NCBI GenBank assembly: GCA_018648805.1
Contig: JABGQM010000004.1
Location: 62,001-126,000 of the forward strand
Source: Verrucomicrobiota bacterium
GTDB lineage: Bacteria > Verrucomicrobiota > Kiritimatiellia > UBA8416 > JABMPJ01
Length of the DNA stretch: 64,000 bases
Reading direction: 5' to 3'
Shown here: positions 44,746 to 53,805 of the stretch, one piece after another
Numbering within the stretch: position 1 is the stretch's first letter
Layout: each line of letters starts with the position of its first letter
The notes under the pieces: generated by a model
Seen by the model: the letters and a program-made list of their open reading frames with translations, nothing else
Database searches by the model: none
What the model was told of the DNA's origin: nothing
Translations under genes and position numbers: made by a program

Positions 44746-46160
44746 AAGTCGATCAGCAGCGTGCGATCGACACCCACGATCCCCTCTTTCACGGCGCCGG
44801 TGGCGCGCAGGCGGACGCGACAGGGACCCGGCAGAATGTGACCACGCGGCACGCGGTAGTACCCCCGACTGTCGGTCTGCACCGTGCGGCGGCGTCGCCC
44901 TTGGATGACCGTGACAGAACGCGCGGGGAGCCCCGCCCCCGTCGCGTCGCCTACCTGTCCGGCGACGGCCACCACCTTGTCACGAATGACTTCGAGATAG
45001 CGCGTTCCGTGCCCCGCATAGGCGTAGCCCTCCGTATAGAACCCCGGCTGCCGACTGATATCCTTCGTCGTCGCCTCGGCCTCACGCAGCGGTTCAATCG
45101 CCGTATCTTCATTCCACTCGTTGAAACTTGTCACCAGGATCATGTTCAGCTCCGGATCGACAAACGGGAACGCCAGCCGTTCAAAACTCTCAGCCAGGAA
45201 GGAACCCTCCGCGCCGCCCGGCGCCCACTGCCGCGGAATGGCGTGATGCTCGACCGAGGGACGCACCCCGCGGTCGTTGTAGCCCGGGATGACCGACGGC
45301 ACAAAGGCGCGACCAGGCGGCAAGGCGCAGCGGAACCGGTCGAATTGTGCCGCGACATCGGTCGTGAACGTGCTATCGCGGCCGTAACCGCGCTGCGAGA
45401 GATGGTTGTTCTCGTACATGTTGTAGGCCGTGATCGCATCCAAACAGGCCATCCGCTCCGGCTGGGGTTCGGAAACGAGCGGGAACGGAATCTGCCCCTC
45501 CTCCACCAGCGGCGACACCTGCCAGAACACCTCGTCCCCCACCAGGTAGGGGTCGTATCCACGTGCCCGCGCGGCACGGCGGTAGGACATGATGGCGCCT
45601 TCGAAGTCGCCCGTGAACGTGCGCGAGAGGTAGAGCACCACCACCGGGCGGCCCTGTACGTGCAGGTAGGAGGGGTGATCAAAGAACCGCTCGGTCAGCT
45701 CGAGCATTTCGGCCACAAACCGGTCGCACCGCTCGGGCGTGAACTCCGTGCAGCCATAGTCCTTGTTGAACCCCAGTCCCCACGTTTCGTAGAAAATGCA
45801 GAAACGGATATCGGCGATGTTGGGCGCCTCGAGAAAGCCGGTCGTGATGGCTGCGTTCTGCTGGGTCCGGCCGGGCCACCAATCCAATGTTAGAAAGTCG
45901 ACCCCGTATTGTGAACACCACGCGATATGCTCCGTGGCGGCATCCGGCGTGTCGGAGCGGTAGAACCCCAGCGCGGGCGACTGGGGTGGGTCGAGACGGG
46001 TGCGCAACATGCCGTGACGGAAGTTGTCCGGAAACCAGACATAGTAGTGCGCCCCCACCAGGTAGCGCGGCGCAGCGGCGGGCGGGCGCTCGGTGGCCAC
46101 GCGACCACAGCCGGCCACGGCCACGGCCAGCAGCAAGAACCAGCGGCGCCCCCGCCTCAC
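44742..46160 (-). CDS. GH99-like lipoprotein, copy B
   Basis: Paralogue of the preceding gene, 472 residues from a GTG at 46158-46160. That start gives a lipoprotein signal (lipobox VAGC, C18) and overlaps the stop of the GT-C gene in GTGA; the open frame upstream of it is antisense. The same landmarks are present: GAHYYVWFPDNF, TLDWWPGRTQQN, IRFCIFYETWGLG, IPGYNDRGV, TSFNEWNEDTAIEP and a C-terminal beta domain (TVIQGRRRRTVQTDSRGYYR). It ends the long cell-wall gene run, which suggests co-expression with envelope biogenesis. Substrate unknown. Confidence 0.86.
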   Translation of the reverse strand: MRRGRRWFLLLAVAVAGCGRVATERPPAAAPRYLVGAHYYVWFPDNFRHGMLRTRLDPPQSPALGFYRSDTPDAATEHIAWCSQYGVDFLTLDWWPGRTQQNAAITTGFLEAPNIADIRFCIFYETWGLGFNKDYGCTEFTPERCDRFVAEMLELTERFFDHPSYLHVQGRPVVVLYLSRTFTGDFEGAIMSYRRAARARGYDPYLVGDEVFWQVSPLVEEGQIPFPLVSEPQPERMACLDAITAYNMYENNHLSQRGYGRDSTFTTDVAAQFDRFRCALPPGRAFVPSVIPGYNDRGVRPSVEHHAIPRQWAPGGAEGSFLAESFERLAFPFVDPELNMILVTSFNEWNEDTAIEPLREAEATTKDISRQPGFYTEGYAYAGHGTRYLEVIRDKVVAVAGQVGDATGAGLPARSVTVIQGRRRRTVQTDSRGYYRVPRGHILPGPCRVRLRATGAVKEGIVGVDRTLLIDF

Positions 46161-47335
46161 GTCAACACCGCCCAGAGCTCCCCGATGATGGTGTGTCCGC
46201 GCCAAACCAGCTTGTTCCAATCGAGGAACACCCCAAAAAGCATCACATGCAGACCGAGCGGCACCAGGTGCCAGCGGTTCCGGCTCCATACGGCGCTGAG
46301 CACGAGGAATACCCCACCCGGCACGAGCACGCGTCCGTAAGCCCATGGCTCACTCCAGACATAAGCCGTCATGACAAGCGGCATAAGGGAGAACCCAAGA
46401 AAGCCCAGCGTAATGGCATTCCGCTGCTTGCGCACCTCCCACACGGCCAGCAGCAGGGCCAGCAGCGAGGCCAGCAGGAAGAGAACGAGGTAGACCTTCT
46501 CAGCCGGCAGGCGCTGCGCATCCGGCAACACCAGGCGTAGCTGCTCCAGCAGGCCTCGCAGCGGCATGCCGAAGTTCCGCACCCCCTCACGCCACGGCGC
46601 TTGGCCGACCCGCAACGCCACGTAGCCCTGCCAGCCCATGAGCGGCAGAAGCGGCAACCAGCTGATCCAGCTACGACGCCGCTCCCCTTTCATAAACCAG
46701 GCAGCAAACCAGAACACCGGTAGCATCACCGCCAGCGACTCACGAGTCAGCACCGCCCCACTCATCAGCGCGGCGGCAAGCCAGTGCCGTCGCTGCATGT
46801 GCGCCAATACCGCCCAGACCAGCCAGGCCATGGCCACCGGGCCGGCCAGGTCACGGAACAGTGCGATAAGCAAGCCACTTAACAAGGCGTAGGCCAGCCC
46901 ATACCACGGCGAGCAACGGCAGAGCCGGCAGAGCCCCGCGACCCCCAGCATACCGACCAGAACGGCCACAAGGTTCACGGCCACCATGACCTCCGGAAAC
47001 CAGCGTGGCTGCCCCAGGGCCACCAGCCATACGAGCAGCGGATACCCCACCCGTTGACAGCGATAGGCGGGCGCATCCATGAACGCGGCCAGGTCACCCC
47101 GAATGAACGGATCGTGCGCCATCATATAGAAGAACGTACCGTCATAGCCCACCGAGTTGGGCCGCACCACAATACCGGGCGGTACCCGCTCAGCCGGCAT
47201 GTACTGATCCCCCAGGCAGATAAACCCCGAGAGATTCTTATGGTAGATGAAGGAGTGCATCAGAATCAGCCCAGCGTAGAGCACGCCCACGATCAGCAGC
47301 ATCCAGAACCACGAACTGCGCCACGGCCGCACCAT
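46157..47335 (-). CDS. GT-C-like polytopic membrane protein
   Basis: 392 residues with about nine membrane spans. After the first span is the motif SVGYDGTFFYMMAHDPF (62-78), resembling the acidic luminal loop of GT-C glycosyltransferases that use polyprenyl-phosphate sugars. Family is not certain. It starts 2 nt after tonB and overlaps the GH99-like gene by GTGA, so glycan assembly or decoration in the envelope is a reasonable guess. Confidence 0.7.
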   Translation of the reverse strand: MVRPWRSSWFWMLLIVGVLYAGLILMHSFIYHKNLSGFICLGDQYMPAERVPPGIVVRPNSVGYDGTFFYMMAHDPFIRGDLAAFMDAPAYRCQRVGYPLLVWLVALGQPRWFPEVMVAVNLVAVLVGMLGVAGLCRLCRCSPWYGLAYALLSGLLIALFRDLAGPVAMAWLVWAVLAHMQRRHWLAAALMSGAVLTRESLAVMLPVFWFAAWFMKGERRRSWISWLPLLPLMGWQGYVALRVGQAPWREGVRNFGMPLRGLLEQLRLVLPDAQRLPAEKVYLVLFLLASLLALLLAVWEVRKQRNAITLGFLGFSLMPLVMTAYVWSEPWAYGRVLVPGGVFLVLSAVWSRNRWHLVPLGLHVMLFGVFLDWNKLVWRGHTIIGELWAVLT

Positions 47336-47337
47336 CG

Positions 47338-47985
47338 CTACTCCTCCAGTCTGAACCGTACACCAAAGACCGTCTCACCGGCATGCGCCTGTCCATCGGC
47401 CGTGATGTAGTGCGCCTTCCAAGCCGCCTTGACCGCAGCCCGATCGAGGGCCGTGAACCCACTCGATTCAACGATCTCCACGTCTTCGGCCTTTCCGGTC
47501 GCATCCACGCGCACCGCCAGGCGCACTAGCCCCTCTTCGCCGCGCAGGCGTGCCCCCAGTGGATAGCGCGGCCGCACCGCCGCCGAGCTGATCGCCGAGG
47601 CCTCAACCCCCTTGTCCTGCATATCGGCATCCATCTCCTCGACCGCAGGCTGTTCCGGCGGCGCCGGCACCACCGGATCCAGTACCGGCGCGGGAGGATC
47701 CTCGACCGGTTCTTCCTCCGGCGGCTCCTCAACGGGCAGTGGCAGCGGTTCCGGATCAAACAGGGGCAGGAGGTCAGGGGGCTCGGGTTTGGGAGGCTCG
47801 GGAGGGGGCGTGGTCGGTGGTGCCGGCGGCGTGGCTACGAGGGTCAACTGCACGCCCGACTCACCAAACTCGAAGGCTGGCATGATGGGCCGCTGACGCA
47901 CCATCCACGCCGCACCGGCGGCCAGCCCAACGTGACAGAGCACAGCCAACCCAACCGCCACAAGGAGATCACCGCGCCGCCTCAC
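47338..47985 (-). CDS. tonB: TonB-family energy transducer
   Basis: 215 residues: one N-terminal membrane anchor (VAVGLAVLCHVGLAAGAAW), a Pro/Glu-rich periplasm-spanning linker (about 53-110) and a C-terminal TonB domain (PRYPLGARLRGEEGLVRLAV; VESSGFTALDRAAVKAAW). Starts at a GTG that overlaps the exbD stop in GTGA. With ExbB and ExbD upstream it should transmit proton-motive force to outer-membrane receptors. No receptor gene is nearby. Confidence 0.9.
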   Translation of the reverse strand: MRRRGDLLVAVGLAVLCHVGLAAGAAWMVRQRPIMPAFEFGESGVQLTLVATPPAPPTTPPPEPPKPEPPDLLPLFDPEPLPLPVEEPPEEEPVEDPPAPVLDPVVPAPPEQPAVEEMDADMQDKGVEASAISSAAVRPRYPLGARLRGEEGLVRLAVRVDATGKAEDVEIVESSGFTALDRAAVKAAWKAHYITADGQAHAGETVFGVRFRLEE

Positions 47986-48383
47986 GGGTCCACCTTCACC
48001 TGGAACGAGACACTCTCAATACCGCCCTGGCGCAGCGCCGAGAGCAGCTCGATGGATACCCCCAGGCCGGCCTGACGATCGCCGCTGATCAGCACCGGCA
48101 GAGGCGTATCCGTCACCCGCGCCTGGGCCCGGGCCACCGCCTCTTCCACAGTCACCGGTGTCTGATCGATCCAGAGTGTATTATCGTTGGCAATGGCGAT
48201 CACCAGCGTCTCGAGGTCCTCGGTCTGCCCCACGCCCTGCGGCAGCGAGACACGCAGGCCGCGGTAGACGGTCATCGAGAGCATGGCGTAGATAAAGAAT
48301 ACCAGCAGCAGAAAGACCACATCGATCAGGGGAACGATTTCGATGCGAGCGCTTCGGCTCTCATATCCCGAGGTCAAATGCAT
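47982..48383 (-). CDS. exbD: Biopolymer transport protein ExbD
   Basis: 133 residues with one N-terminal membrane span (EIVPLIDVVFLLLVFFIYAM) carrying the proton-conducting Asp at position 21, and a periplasmic domain. TolR is the alternative; adjacent tonB favours ExbD. It begins 3 nt after the exbB stop. Confidence 0.9.
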   Translation of the reverse strand: MHLTSGYESRSARIEIVPLIDVVFLLLVFFIYAMLSMTVYRGLRVSLPQGVGQTEDLETLVIAIANDNTLWIDQTPVTVEEAVARAQARVTDTPLPVLISGDRQAGLGVSIELLSALRQGGIESVSFQVKVDP

Positions 48384-48386
48384 GGG

Positions 48387-49010
48387 TCAAACCCCATTGC
48401 TGCAGCTGCGGCGATAGGCCACTTCAAACTGAGTCGCGATCTGTTCAAGGCGACGCGTCTCACGCTGGGTGCGTGACACAAAGTAGTTCAATGGAATCAG
48501 CGTCACGATCGCCACGGTCAGTCCGGCCGCGGTGGTTAGGAGCGCCTGCGCAATGCCGCCTGTGACCGCCTTGGGATCCTCGATGCCACTGGCCCCCAAC
48601 AGGTCGAACGAAGTGATGATACCCAGTACCGTCCCCAGGATCCCCAACAGCGGCGCCATCGTCACAATCGTGTCAAGTACGGCGAGGCCCTGCTTCATCG
48701 AATCGATGCGGCGCCCCGCTTCCACCTGCATGGCCTCGCTCAGTCCATGCTGGCGGTGCTTCAATCCCGCGGCCAAGGCGCCCGAGACCGCATCGCGCCC
48801 CACCCCGTCGACCGCTCCAGCGGCAGTGTATTCGCCCGTATCGGTCAATTCAAGGATGCGGTCAATGCGCGCCGTGGAGAAGGCCCATTTCTGGCGCATC
48901 CAGTAAAGCGACCGCTCAATCGTAATCGTCAGCGATACGAGGGAACAGCCCAGCAGAGGCCACATGATGGGACCGCCGCGCTCTATAAGTGTCTGTATGA
49001 CTTGGTTCAA
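48387..49010 (-). CDS. exbB: MotA/TolQ/ExbB proton channel protein
   Basis: 207 residues with three membrane spans. The N-terminus (ERGGPIMWPLLGCSLVSLTITIER) and the pore segment TMAPLLGILGTVLGIITSFD, then GGIAQALLTTAAGLTVAIVTLIP, are diagnostic. The start appears to be a TTG (49008-49010) that overlaps the ftsW stop in TTGA; an internal ATG at 48965 would cut the first span. TolQ is the alternative, but tonB follows. Confidence 0.88.
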   Translation of the reverse strand: MNQVIQTLIERGGPIMWPLLGCSLVSLTITIERSLYWMRQKWAFSTARIDRILELTDTGEYTAAGAVDGVGRDAVSGALAAGLKHRQHGLSEAMQVEAGRRIDSMKQGLAVLDTIVTMAPLLGILGTVLGIITSFDLLGASGIEDPKAVTGGIAQALLTTAAGLTVAIVTLIPLNYFVSRTQRETRRLEQIATQFEVAYRRSCSNGV

Positions 49011-50149
49011 AACTCGTGCAGCCCATCCCGAATGGTTCGTGTATGGTTATCCTTATAGCCTTTCGCACCATGTCTGGCAATGTTCAGTAATACGCCGGTG
49101 CCGGCGACACTCATGATCAGGCTCGAGCCGCCATAGCTAATAAAGGGCAACGGCAGCCCTTTCGTAGGCAGACATCCGGTCACCACGCCAATGTTGATGA
49201 CCGCCTGCAGGACAGTCATCATCGTGAAACCGAACGCCAGCATTCGGCCGAATGGATCAGGTGCATAGTGACTAATCGTCAGGCCGCACACCAGGATCCC
49301 AAGAAAGAGCAGCACCACCACGCCCGTGGCCAGCAACCCCAGCTCCTCGCCAATAATGGCCAGAATGAAATCGGTATGCGCCTCGGGCAGGTAGAATTGT
49401 TTCTGGAGGCTATTGCCCAATCCCACCCCGGCCCACCCGCCATGGATGAAGGCGATCTTTGACTGGGCCAGGTGGTACGCCGCATCCGGGTACTTCTCGG
49501 GCATCACGAACGCGAGGATACGCATCATGCGCACGGGGTCGTGCATCACGGCCAGCGAGAAGAGGCAGAGGCCCGTGACAGCCGCCACGGCAAGGTACCC
49601 GACCCGTGTGCCGCCCGCATAGAGCAACAGCATGGCGACCGACCCGCTCAGCATCGTGGTGCCGAAGTCGGGTTCGAGCAGGAGCAGCCCCAGCATGAGC
49701 GACAGACCACCCAGCGGAATCAGGAGCCCCTCCTTCAACCGTTCCATGCGCCGACTGTTCCAGATGACCCAGTTCACCATCAGGATCACCATGGCAAATT
49801 TAGCCAGCTCAGATGCCTGCAGGCTGAACGGGCCCACGCGCAGCCACCGATAGCTGCCGCCAATCTTGGTGCCAACCCCCGGAATAATCACCGCGATCAG
49901 TACCAGGAGGGCCAGGATGCCGGTGCCAAGTACAATCTGGCGGCGTTGCCACCAGTGATAGTCGAAGCGTGCGGTCAGCACCCCCACCAGACCCGCGAGG
50001 GCCAGCCAGATGAGCTGGCGCTTGATGAAATACCCAGCGTCATCAAACGTGGCGGCACCACGCACACTGCTGGTGCTGGCGAGCATGACGATGCCGATAG
50101 AGAGCAAGGCCAGAACGATCGCGGTCAGCGTGCTCGCGGCCTTGTGCAT
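49007..50149 (-). CDS. ftsW: Lipid II polymerase FtsW (SEDS family)
   Basis: SEDS glycosyltransferase that polymerises lipid II at the septum with its cognate class B PBP. 380 residues, about ten membrane spans; YRWLRVGPFSLQASELAKF, LLEPDFGTT, GNSLQKQFYLPEAHTDFI and PTKGLPLPFISYGGSSLI are signature motifs. Location in the division cluster with ftsI favours FtsW over RodA. The usual downstream murG/murC are replaced by exbB. Confidence 0.93.
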   Translation of the reverse strand: MHKAASTLTAIVLALLSIGIVMLASTSSVRGAATFDDAGYFIKRQLIWLALAGLVGVLTARFDYHWWQRRQIVLGTGILALLVLIAVIIPGVGTKIGGSYRWLRVGPFSLQASELAKFAMVILMVNWVIWNSRRMERLKEGLLIPLGGLSLMLGLLLLEPDFGTTMLSGSVAMLLLYAGGTRVGYLAVAAVTGLCLFSLAVMHDPVRMMRILAFVMPEKYPDAAYHLAQSKIAFIHGGWAGVGLGNSLQKQFYLPEAHTDFILAIIGEELGLLATGVVVLLFLGILVCGLTISHYAPDPFGRMLAFGFTMMTVLQAVINIGVVTGCLPTKGLPLPFISYGGSSLIMSVAGTGVLLNIARHGAKGYKDNHTRTIRDGLHEF

Positions 50150-50170
50150 GAACGTGCCCCGGCTGCGACG

Positions 50171-51061
50171 CTATTCGCCGATCGGAATCTTGATCTTCTG
50201 TCCGGGGCGTACCGTGCCATCGACCAGCGTGTTGAGCTCTTTGAGCTGCGTCACCGTCACGCCGTAGCGCATCGCAATGCGGGGCAGGTCCTCGCCATCG
50301 GCCACGACGATCTCACGCACGCCGCCGCTCACGCCCATGTCCAGATCCGGATCCGGCAACTCGACCGGAGGGCTGTCGAGACTAAGCGGATTCGCAACCA
50401 CCGGCTTCTTCGCCGTGACAGGCTTCTTTGTCACGACAGGCTTTTGGGTTGGGACCGGCTTCTTGGCCGCACCGGTCGGAATGGTCAGCTTCTGTCCCAC
50501 GAAGATCTTCTCTGCCGTGAGGTCGTTGGCGGCCATCAGCGCCTTGGTTGTGCAGCCATGCGCTACCGCAATCTTCGAAAGACAGTCGCCCGATGTCACT
50601 TCGTATGTGCCAGCGGCAGATACCTTGACCGGATTCGGCTTCTTAACGGCCGGCGTGGCCGCCTCTTTGACCGGCGCCGCGGGGGCGGGGGCAGCGACAT
50701 CCTTCTTGCCCGGCAAGGTCAGCTTCTGTCCCACCCGAATCTTGTTCGGGTCATCGATACCATTCAACGCGGCCAGCTCACGTGTGCTCAGCCCGTAGCG
50801 GGCCGCGATCTTGGAGAGCGACTCACCCGGCTTCACCTTGTACTCCGTCGTTGTGGAGGGGGGCCACTCCGTTACCGTGGGCGGCGCGACAGGTGCCTCC
50901 TGGACGGGCGCAGGCGTTGCCGCCGAGGGCGGCATCACCGTCTCAACGGTTTCCGGCAAGGTCCCCTGTTGCGTTGTACCACAGCCCTGGATCAGCATGA
51001 TGCCGGCGACGGCCAGTACGTGCGCTCCTGCTACGATTCCGATTACCCATGGCGTCTTCAT
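50171..51061 (-). CDS. Three-LysM lipoprotein within the cell-wall cluster
   Basis: 296 residues. N-terminal hydrophobic segment (VIGIVAGAHVLAVAGIMLIQ) followed by a Cys, probably a lipoprotein. Three LysM domains: YKVKPGESLSKIAARYGLS, YEVTSGDCLSKIAVAHGC and REIVVADGEDLPRIAMRYGV, separated by Lys/Pro-rich linkers (KKPVPTQKPVVTKKPVTAKK). It should bind peptidoglycan glycan strands and may help septal wall organisation. The ATG at 51059-51061 has GGAGAG and sits one base after the murD stop. Confidence 0.87.
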   Translation of the reverse strand: MKTPWVIGIVAGAHVLAVAGIMLIQGCGTTQQGTLPETVETVMPPSAATPAPVQEAPVAPPTVTEWPPSTTTEYKVKPGESLSKIAARYGLSTRELAALNGIDDPNKIRVGQKLTLPGKKDVAAPAPAAPVKEAATPAVKKPNPVKVSAAGTYEVTSGDCLSKIAVAHGCTTKALMAANDLTAEKIFVGQKLTIPTGAAKKPVPTQKPVVTKKPVTAKKPVVANPLSLDSPPVELPDPDLDMGVSGGVREIVVADGEDLPRIAMRYGVTVTQLKELNTLVDGTVRPGQKIKIPIGE

Positions 51062-51062
51062 A

Positions 51063-52424
51063 TCATCTCTCCAACTGGTTGACTGATTCTGCAAAATGAT
51101 TCCCTCTCGCTTTGTAATCCGGATACTGGTCAAAGCTGGCACATCCAGGTGACAATAGCACCCAATCGCCGTTAAACGCATCCGTTGCGGCTGCTTTCAC
51201 AGCGCACTCCATCGTGCCGCAATTGCGGCATAAAACAACATCCTCCCACGCCGCCTGCATGGGGCCCTCAGCGTCGCCGATAAGATAGACCGTCTTGACG
51301 CAGTTGGCGAGCAATTCTTTGACAGATTCGAGATCGTCTTCCTTGAGTTGCCCGCCGGCAATCAGGTGGACCGGTCCGGTGGCCATACGCAGGCCCGCCT
51401 TCATTGCCGCGAGGTTGGTGGCCTTGGAGTCATCCACATAGGTAACCCCTTTATGGACAGATATTTGCTGCATGCGATGCGGCAGAGACTGAAAGGCCCC
51501 GATCGCTTCCGCGAGTGCATCGCGCCCCACCCCGCAGGCGGTCATGGCGGCCCAGGCAGCAGCGGCCGTCTGCCCCACGATCGGGTTGGCAAAAACACTT
51601 CCCGCAAGGGCAAGCGTCTCATCCCCGTGATGCAGCTTCTGATCGCGGTAGCAGTAGTCAGCGCCCTCGCCTGTCGCGAAGGTCTGCCACGACGGGCGGT
51701 TGGTCAGCCCGGCAGCGACCCGGTCACGCTCCGAATGCGGCACAATGACGGCCATGCCATCCGCCATGTTGGCCAGCATACTCACCTTCAGTTCAGCATA
51801 GTGGGCCAGCGAACCATGGCGATCGAGGTGATCCGGCTGGATATTAAGAATGACCCCCACACGCGGGGCGAAGGCATGACAGGTCTCCAGCTGAAACGAA
51901 CTGACCTCCCACACCAGCCACTCCAGTACGTCATCCCCACATACGGTCTCACAGGCCGGTGTACCGTAGTTGCCGCCCACTTCCACGCGCAGCCCGGCCG
52001 CTGCCATGGCATCGCCGCACAGCCGCGTCAGCGTGCTCTTCCCGTTCGTGCCCGTAATGGCCAGGATGGGGCACGGGGCGTGGCGATAGGCCAGCTCGAG
52101 TTCAGAGATAACCGGCACCCCCCGCTTCACCAGAGCGGCGACCCAGCCCGAGTCAACCGGTAGTCCGGGCGAGGCCACACAGAGATCATACACGTTCGTC
52201 GGGAGCTCCATCGCGCCTGTCACGACGCAAGCGCCCTGCGACCGCAACGCTGCCGCCCGCGCGTCAACCACCGCGCCGTCGGAGCGATCGATCACCGTGA
52301 CCGCGACCCCACGCCCCAACAGCAGCCGTGCCGCCGCCTCACCGCTGGACCCCAAGCCCAGCACCAATGCATTGGCAGGGCTAGGAGCGGGTTCAGACTT
52401 GGAAACTGGAATTTGGTGCTTCAT
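51063..52424 (-). CDS. murD: UDP-MurNAc-L-alanine:D-glutamate ligase
   Basis: MurD adds D-glutamate to UDP-MurNAc-L-Ala. 453 residues from the ATG at 52422-52424; the frame extends upstream through a dispersed repeat, so the longer start is rejected. Motifs: VLGLGSSGEAAARLL, AITGTNGKSTLTRL (P-loop), EVSSFQLETC, NIQPDHLDRHGS, YVDDSKATN. Only a weak ribosome binding site is visible, perhaps because the repeat has moved in upstream. Confidence 0.95.
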   Translation of the reverse strand: MKHQIPVSKSEPAPSPANALVLGLGSSGEAAARLLLGRGVAVTVIDRSDGAVVDARAAALRSQGACVVTGAMELPTNVYDLCVASPGLPVDSGWVAALVKRGVPVISELELAYRHAPCPILAITGTNGKSTLTRLCGDAMAAAGLRVEVGGNYGTPACETVCGDDVLEWLVWEVSSFQLETCHAFAPRVGVILNIQPDHLDRHGSLAHYAELKVSMLANMADGMAVIVPHSERDRVAAGLTNRPSWQTFATGEGADYCYRDQKLHHGDETLALAGSVFANPIVGQTAAAAWAAMTACGVGRDALAEAIGAFQSLPHRMQQISVHKGVTYVDDSKATNLAAMKAGLRMATGPVHLIAGGQLKEDDLESVKELLANCVKTVYLIGDAEGPMQAAWEDVVLCRNCGTMECAVKAAATDAFNGDWVLLSPGCASFDQYPDYKARGNHFAESVNQLER

Positions 52425-52430
52425 GCTTTT

Positions 52431-52470
52431 CAATATCCAACAGCCAACAAGGAACTCCCAACATCCAAGT
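52431..52470. repeat. Single copy of the CAATATCCAAC dispersed repeat
   Basis: The first 24 nt are identical to 36176-36199. It lies directly before the murD start, inside the 185-nt gap after mraY. Part of the same dispersed family as the inverted pair near 36.2 kb. Confidence 0.7.
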
Positions 52471-52529
52471 GAGCGCATACACCAGCATCAGGGCCAGACC
52501 GTGTGCTCTCCCAACCTAACCTCAGCGGA

Positions 52530-52603
52530 GGTCGGGGTGAGGGGTACTTGGCCTTTGAGCGTGGTATTCCACGCTCTCCAGCCAAGAACCCCTCATCCCG
52601 ACC
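52530..52603. repeat. Long hairpin element after mraY
   Basis: Arms of 23 nt (52530-52552 and 52581-52603, two mismatches, starting GGTCGGGGTGAGGGG) enclose an inner perfect hairpin GAGCGTGG-TATT-CCACGCTC (52557-52576). It begins 7 nt after the mraY stop codon. It has no T-run, so it is more like a REP/MITE-type dispersed element or mRNA stabiliser than a terminator. Confidence 0.75.
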
Positions 52604-52609
52604 GAAGCG

Positions 52610-53710
52610 CTACCTCACCTTCAGCGTCAAAATCCCCGCCAGGGCACAGATAATTGAGAGGATCCAGAAGCGCACCACCACCTGGGTTTCGCTCCACTGC
52701 TTCATTTCAAAATGGTGATGGATCGGGGCCATGGCGAAGACACGCTTGCCGCGCGTCTTGAACGAAACAACCTGTATGATCACACTGAGCGCTTCCATTA
52801 CAAACACCCCCCCCACGATCACCAGAACGACCTCCTGCTTGATCAGGATCGCCACCATCGCCATCGAACCGCCCAGCGCCAGGCTGCCGGTATCACCCAT
52901 GAAAATGCGGGCAGGATGACAGTTGAACCACAGAAAACCCAGACAGGCCCCCAGCAGGCAGCCACAGAAGACCGCTAACTCACCGGCGCCGCTCACGAAA
53001 GGCACCATCAGGTAATCGGCAAAGGCCACGTGACCGGCCATGTAGGCCATGATGAGGTAGGAGATCGCCACCGAGCTGCTGCAGCCGATGGCCAAACCGT
53101 CCAGACCATCGGTCAGGTTGACCGCATTGGTCGCACCCACGACAACAACACCCACAAAGAGGCAGACACCGAACCAGCCCAGGTCATGGATCAGCGGTTG
53201 CTTCATGAAGGGCACCATGAGGTGACGTGCACGCTCCCCCGTCTCCGGGTGCAGCATCAGCACCGCGGCCATGGTCAGGGCCCACACGCCCTGAAGAAGG
53301 AGTTTCTTGCGGGCACTCAGTCCGGCCGTGTTGCGCTCGACCACCTTCTTGTAGTCGTCCCAGAAGCCCACCATCCCCATATAGCAGAGCGTCGCCACGG
53401 TCAGCCAGGCCAGTAGGCTGTGCAGCGGAATCCAGAGGAGAGCCGACACCGCGATCGCGAAGATGATGATCAAACCGCCCATGGTCGGTGTGTCCTGCTT
53501 GTGCCCGTGCAGCTCAAACAGTGGCGGAGCCTCCTCCTTGCGCTCGGGCTGCGACACGTTCAGCCGCTTGAGCTGACGGATCACCCACGGCGCCAACACC
53601 AAGGTTAGGATGAACGCTGTCCCTGCCCCGGCCAGGGCACGGATCGTGATGTAGCGGAAGACGCGCAAAGGCGAAAACCACTCCTGCAACAGATGTAGAT
53701 AATAAAGCAT
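52610..53710 (-). CDS. mraY: Phospho-MurNAc-pentapeptide transferase
   Basis: MraY makes lipid I by joining UDP-MurNAc-pentapeptide to undecaprenyl phosphate. 366 residues, ten membrane spans. Key motifs: TPTMGGLIII, GFWDDYKKV, NAVNLTDGLDGLA, FMGDTGSLALGG and APIHHHFE. ATG at 53710. A 95-nt gap with a hairpin separates it from the small ORF that follows murF. Confidence 0.97.
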   Translation of the reverse strand: MLYYLHLLQEWFSPLRVFRYITIRALAGAGTAFILTLVLAPWVIRQLKRLNVSQPERKEEAPPLFELHGHKQDTPTMGGLIIIFAIAVSALLWIPLHSLLAWLTVATLCYMGMVGFWDDYKKVVERNTAGLSARKKLLLQGVWALTMAAVLMLHPETGERARHLMVPFMKQPLIHDLGWFGVCLFVGVVVVGATNAVNLTDGLDGLAIGCSSSVAISYLIMAYMAGHVAFADYLMVPFVSGAGELAVFCGCLLGACLGFLWFNCHPARIFMGDTGSLALGGSMAMVAILIKQEVVLVIVGGVFVMEALSVIIQVVSFKTRGKRVFAMAPIHHHFEMKQWSETQVVVRFWILSIICALAGILTLKVR

Positions 53711-53740
53711 TCTATCCCTTCAACAGTCGGCGCGCCCCCG

Positions 53741-53801
53741 CGTCCGACCTCCGCTTGCCCTCCATAGCCCGCAGGGCGAAGGAGGGATCTCCAACTTCGG
53801 A
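53741..53801. repeat. Hairpin element between the small ORF and mraY
   Basis: Outer GTCCGA/TCGGAC (53741-53746, 53796-53801), middle CCCTCC/GGAGGG (53757-53762, 53780-53785), inner GCCC-GCA-GGGC. The nested plan and GCA loop recall the element at 20715-20783. Similar sequence (CGCCCTGCGGGCTA) is something I recall from verrucomicrobial genomes, unverified. Confidence 0.55.
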
Positions 53802-53805
53802 CCTT

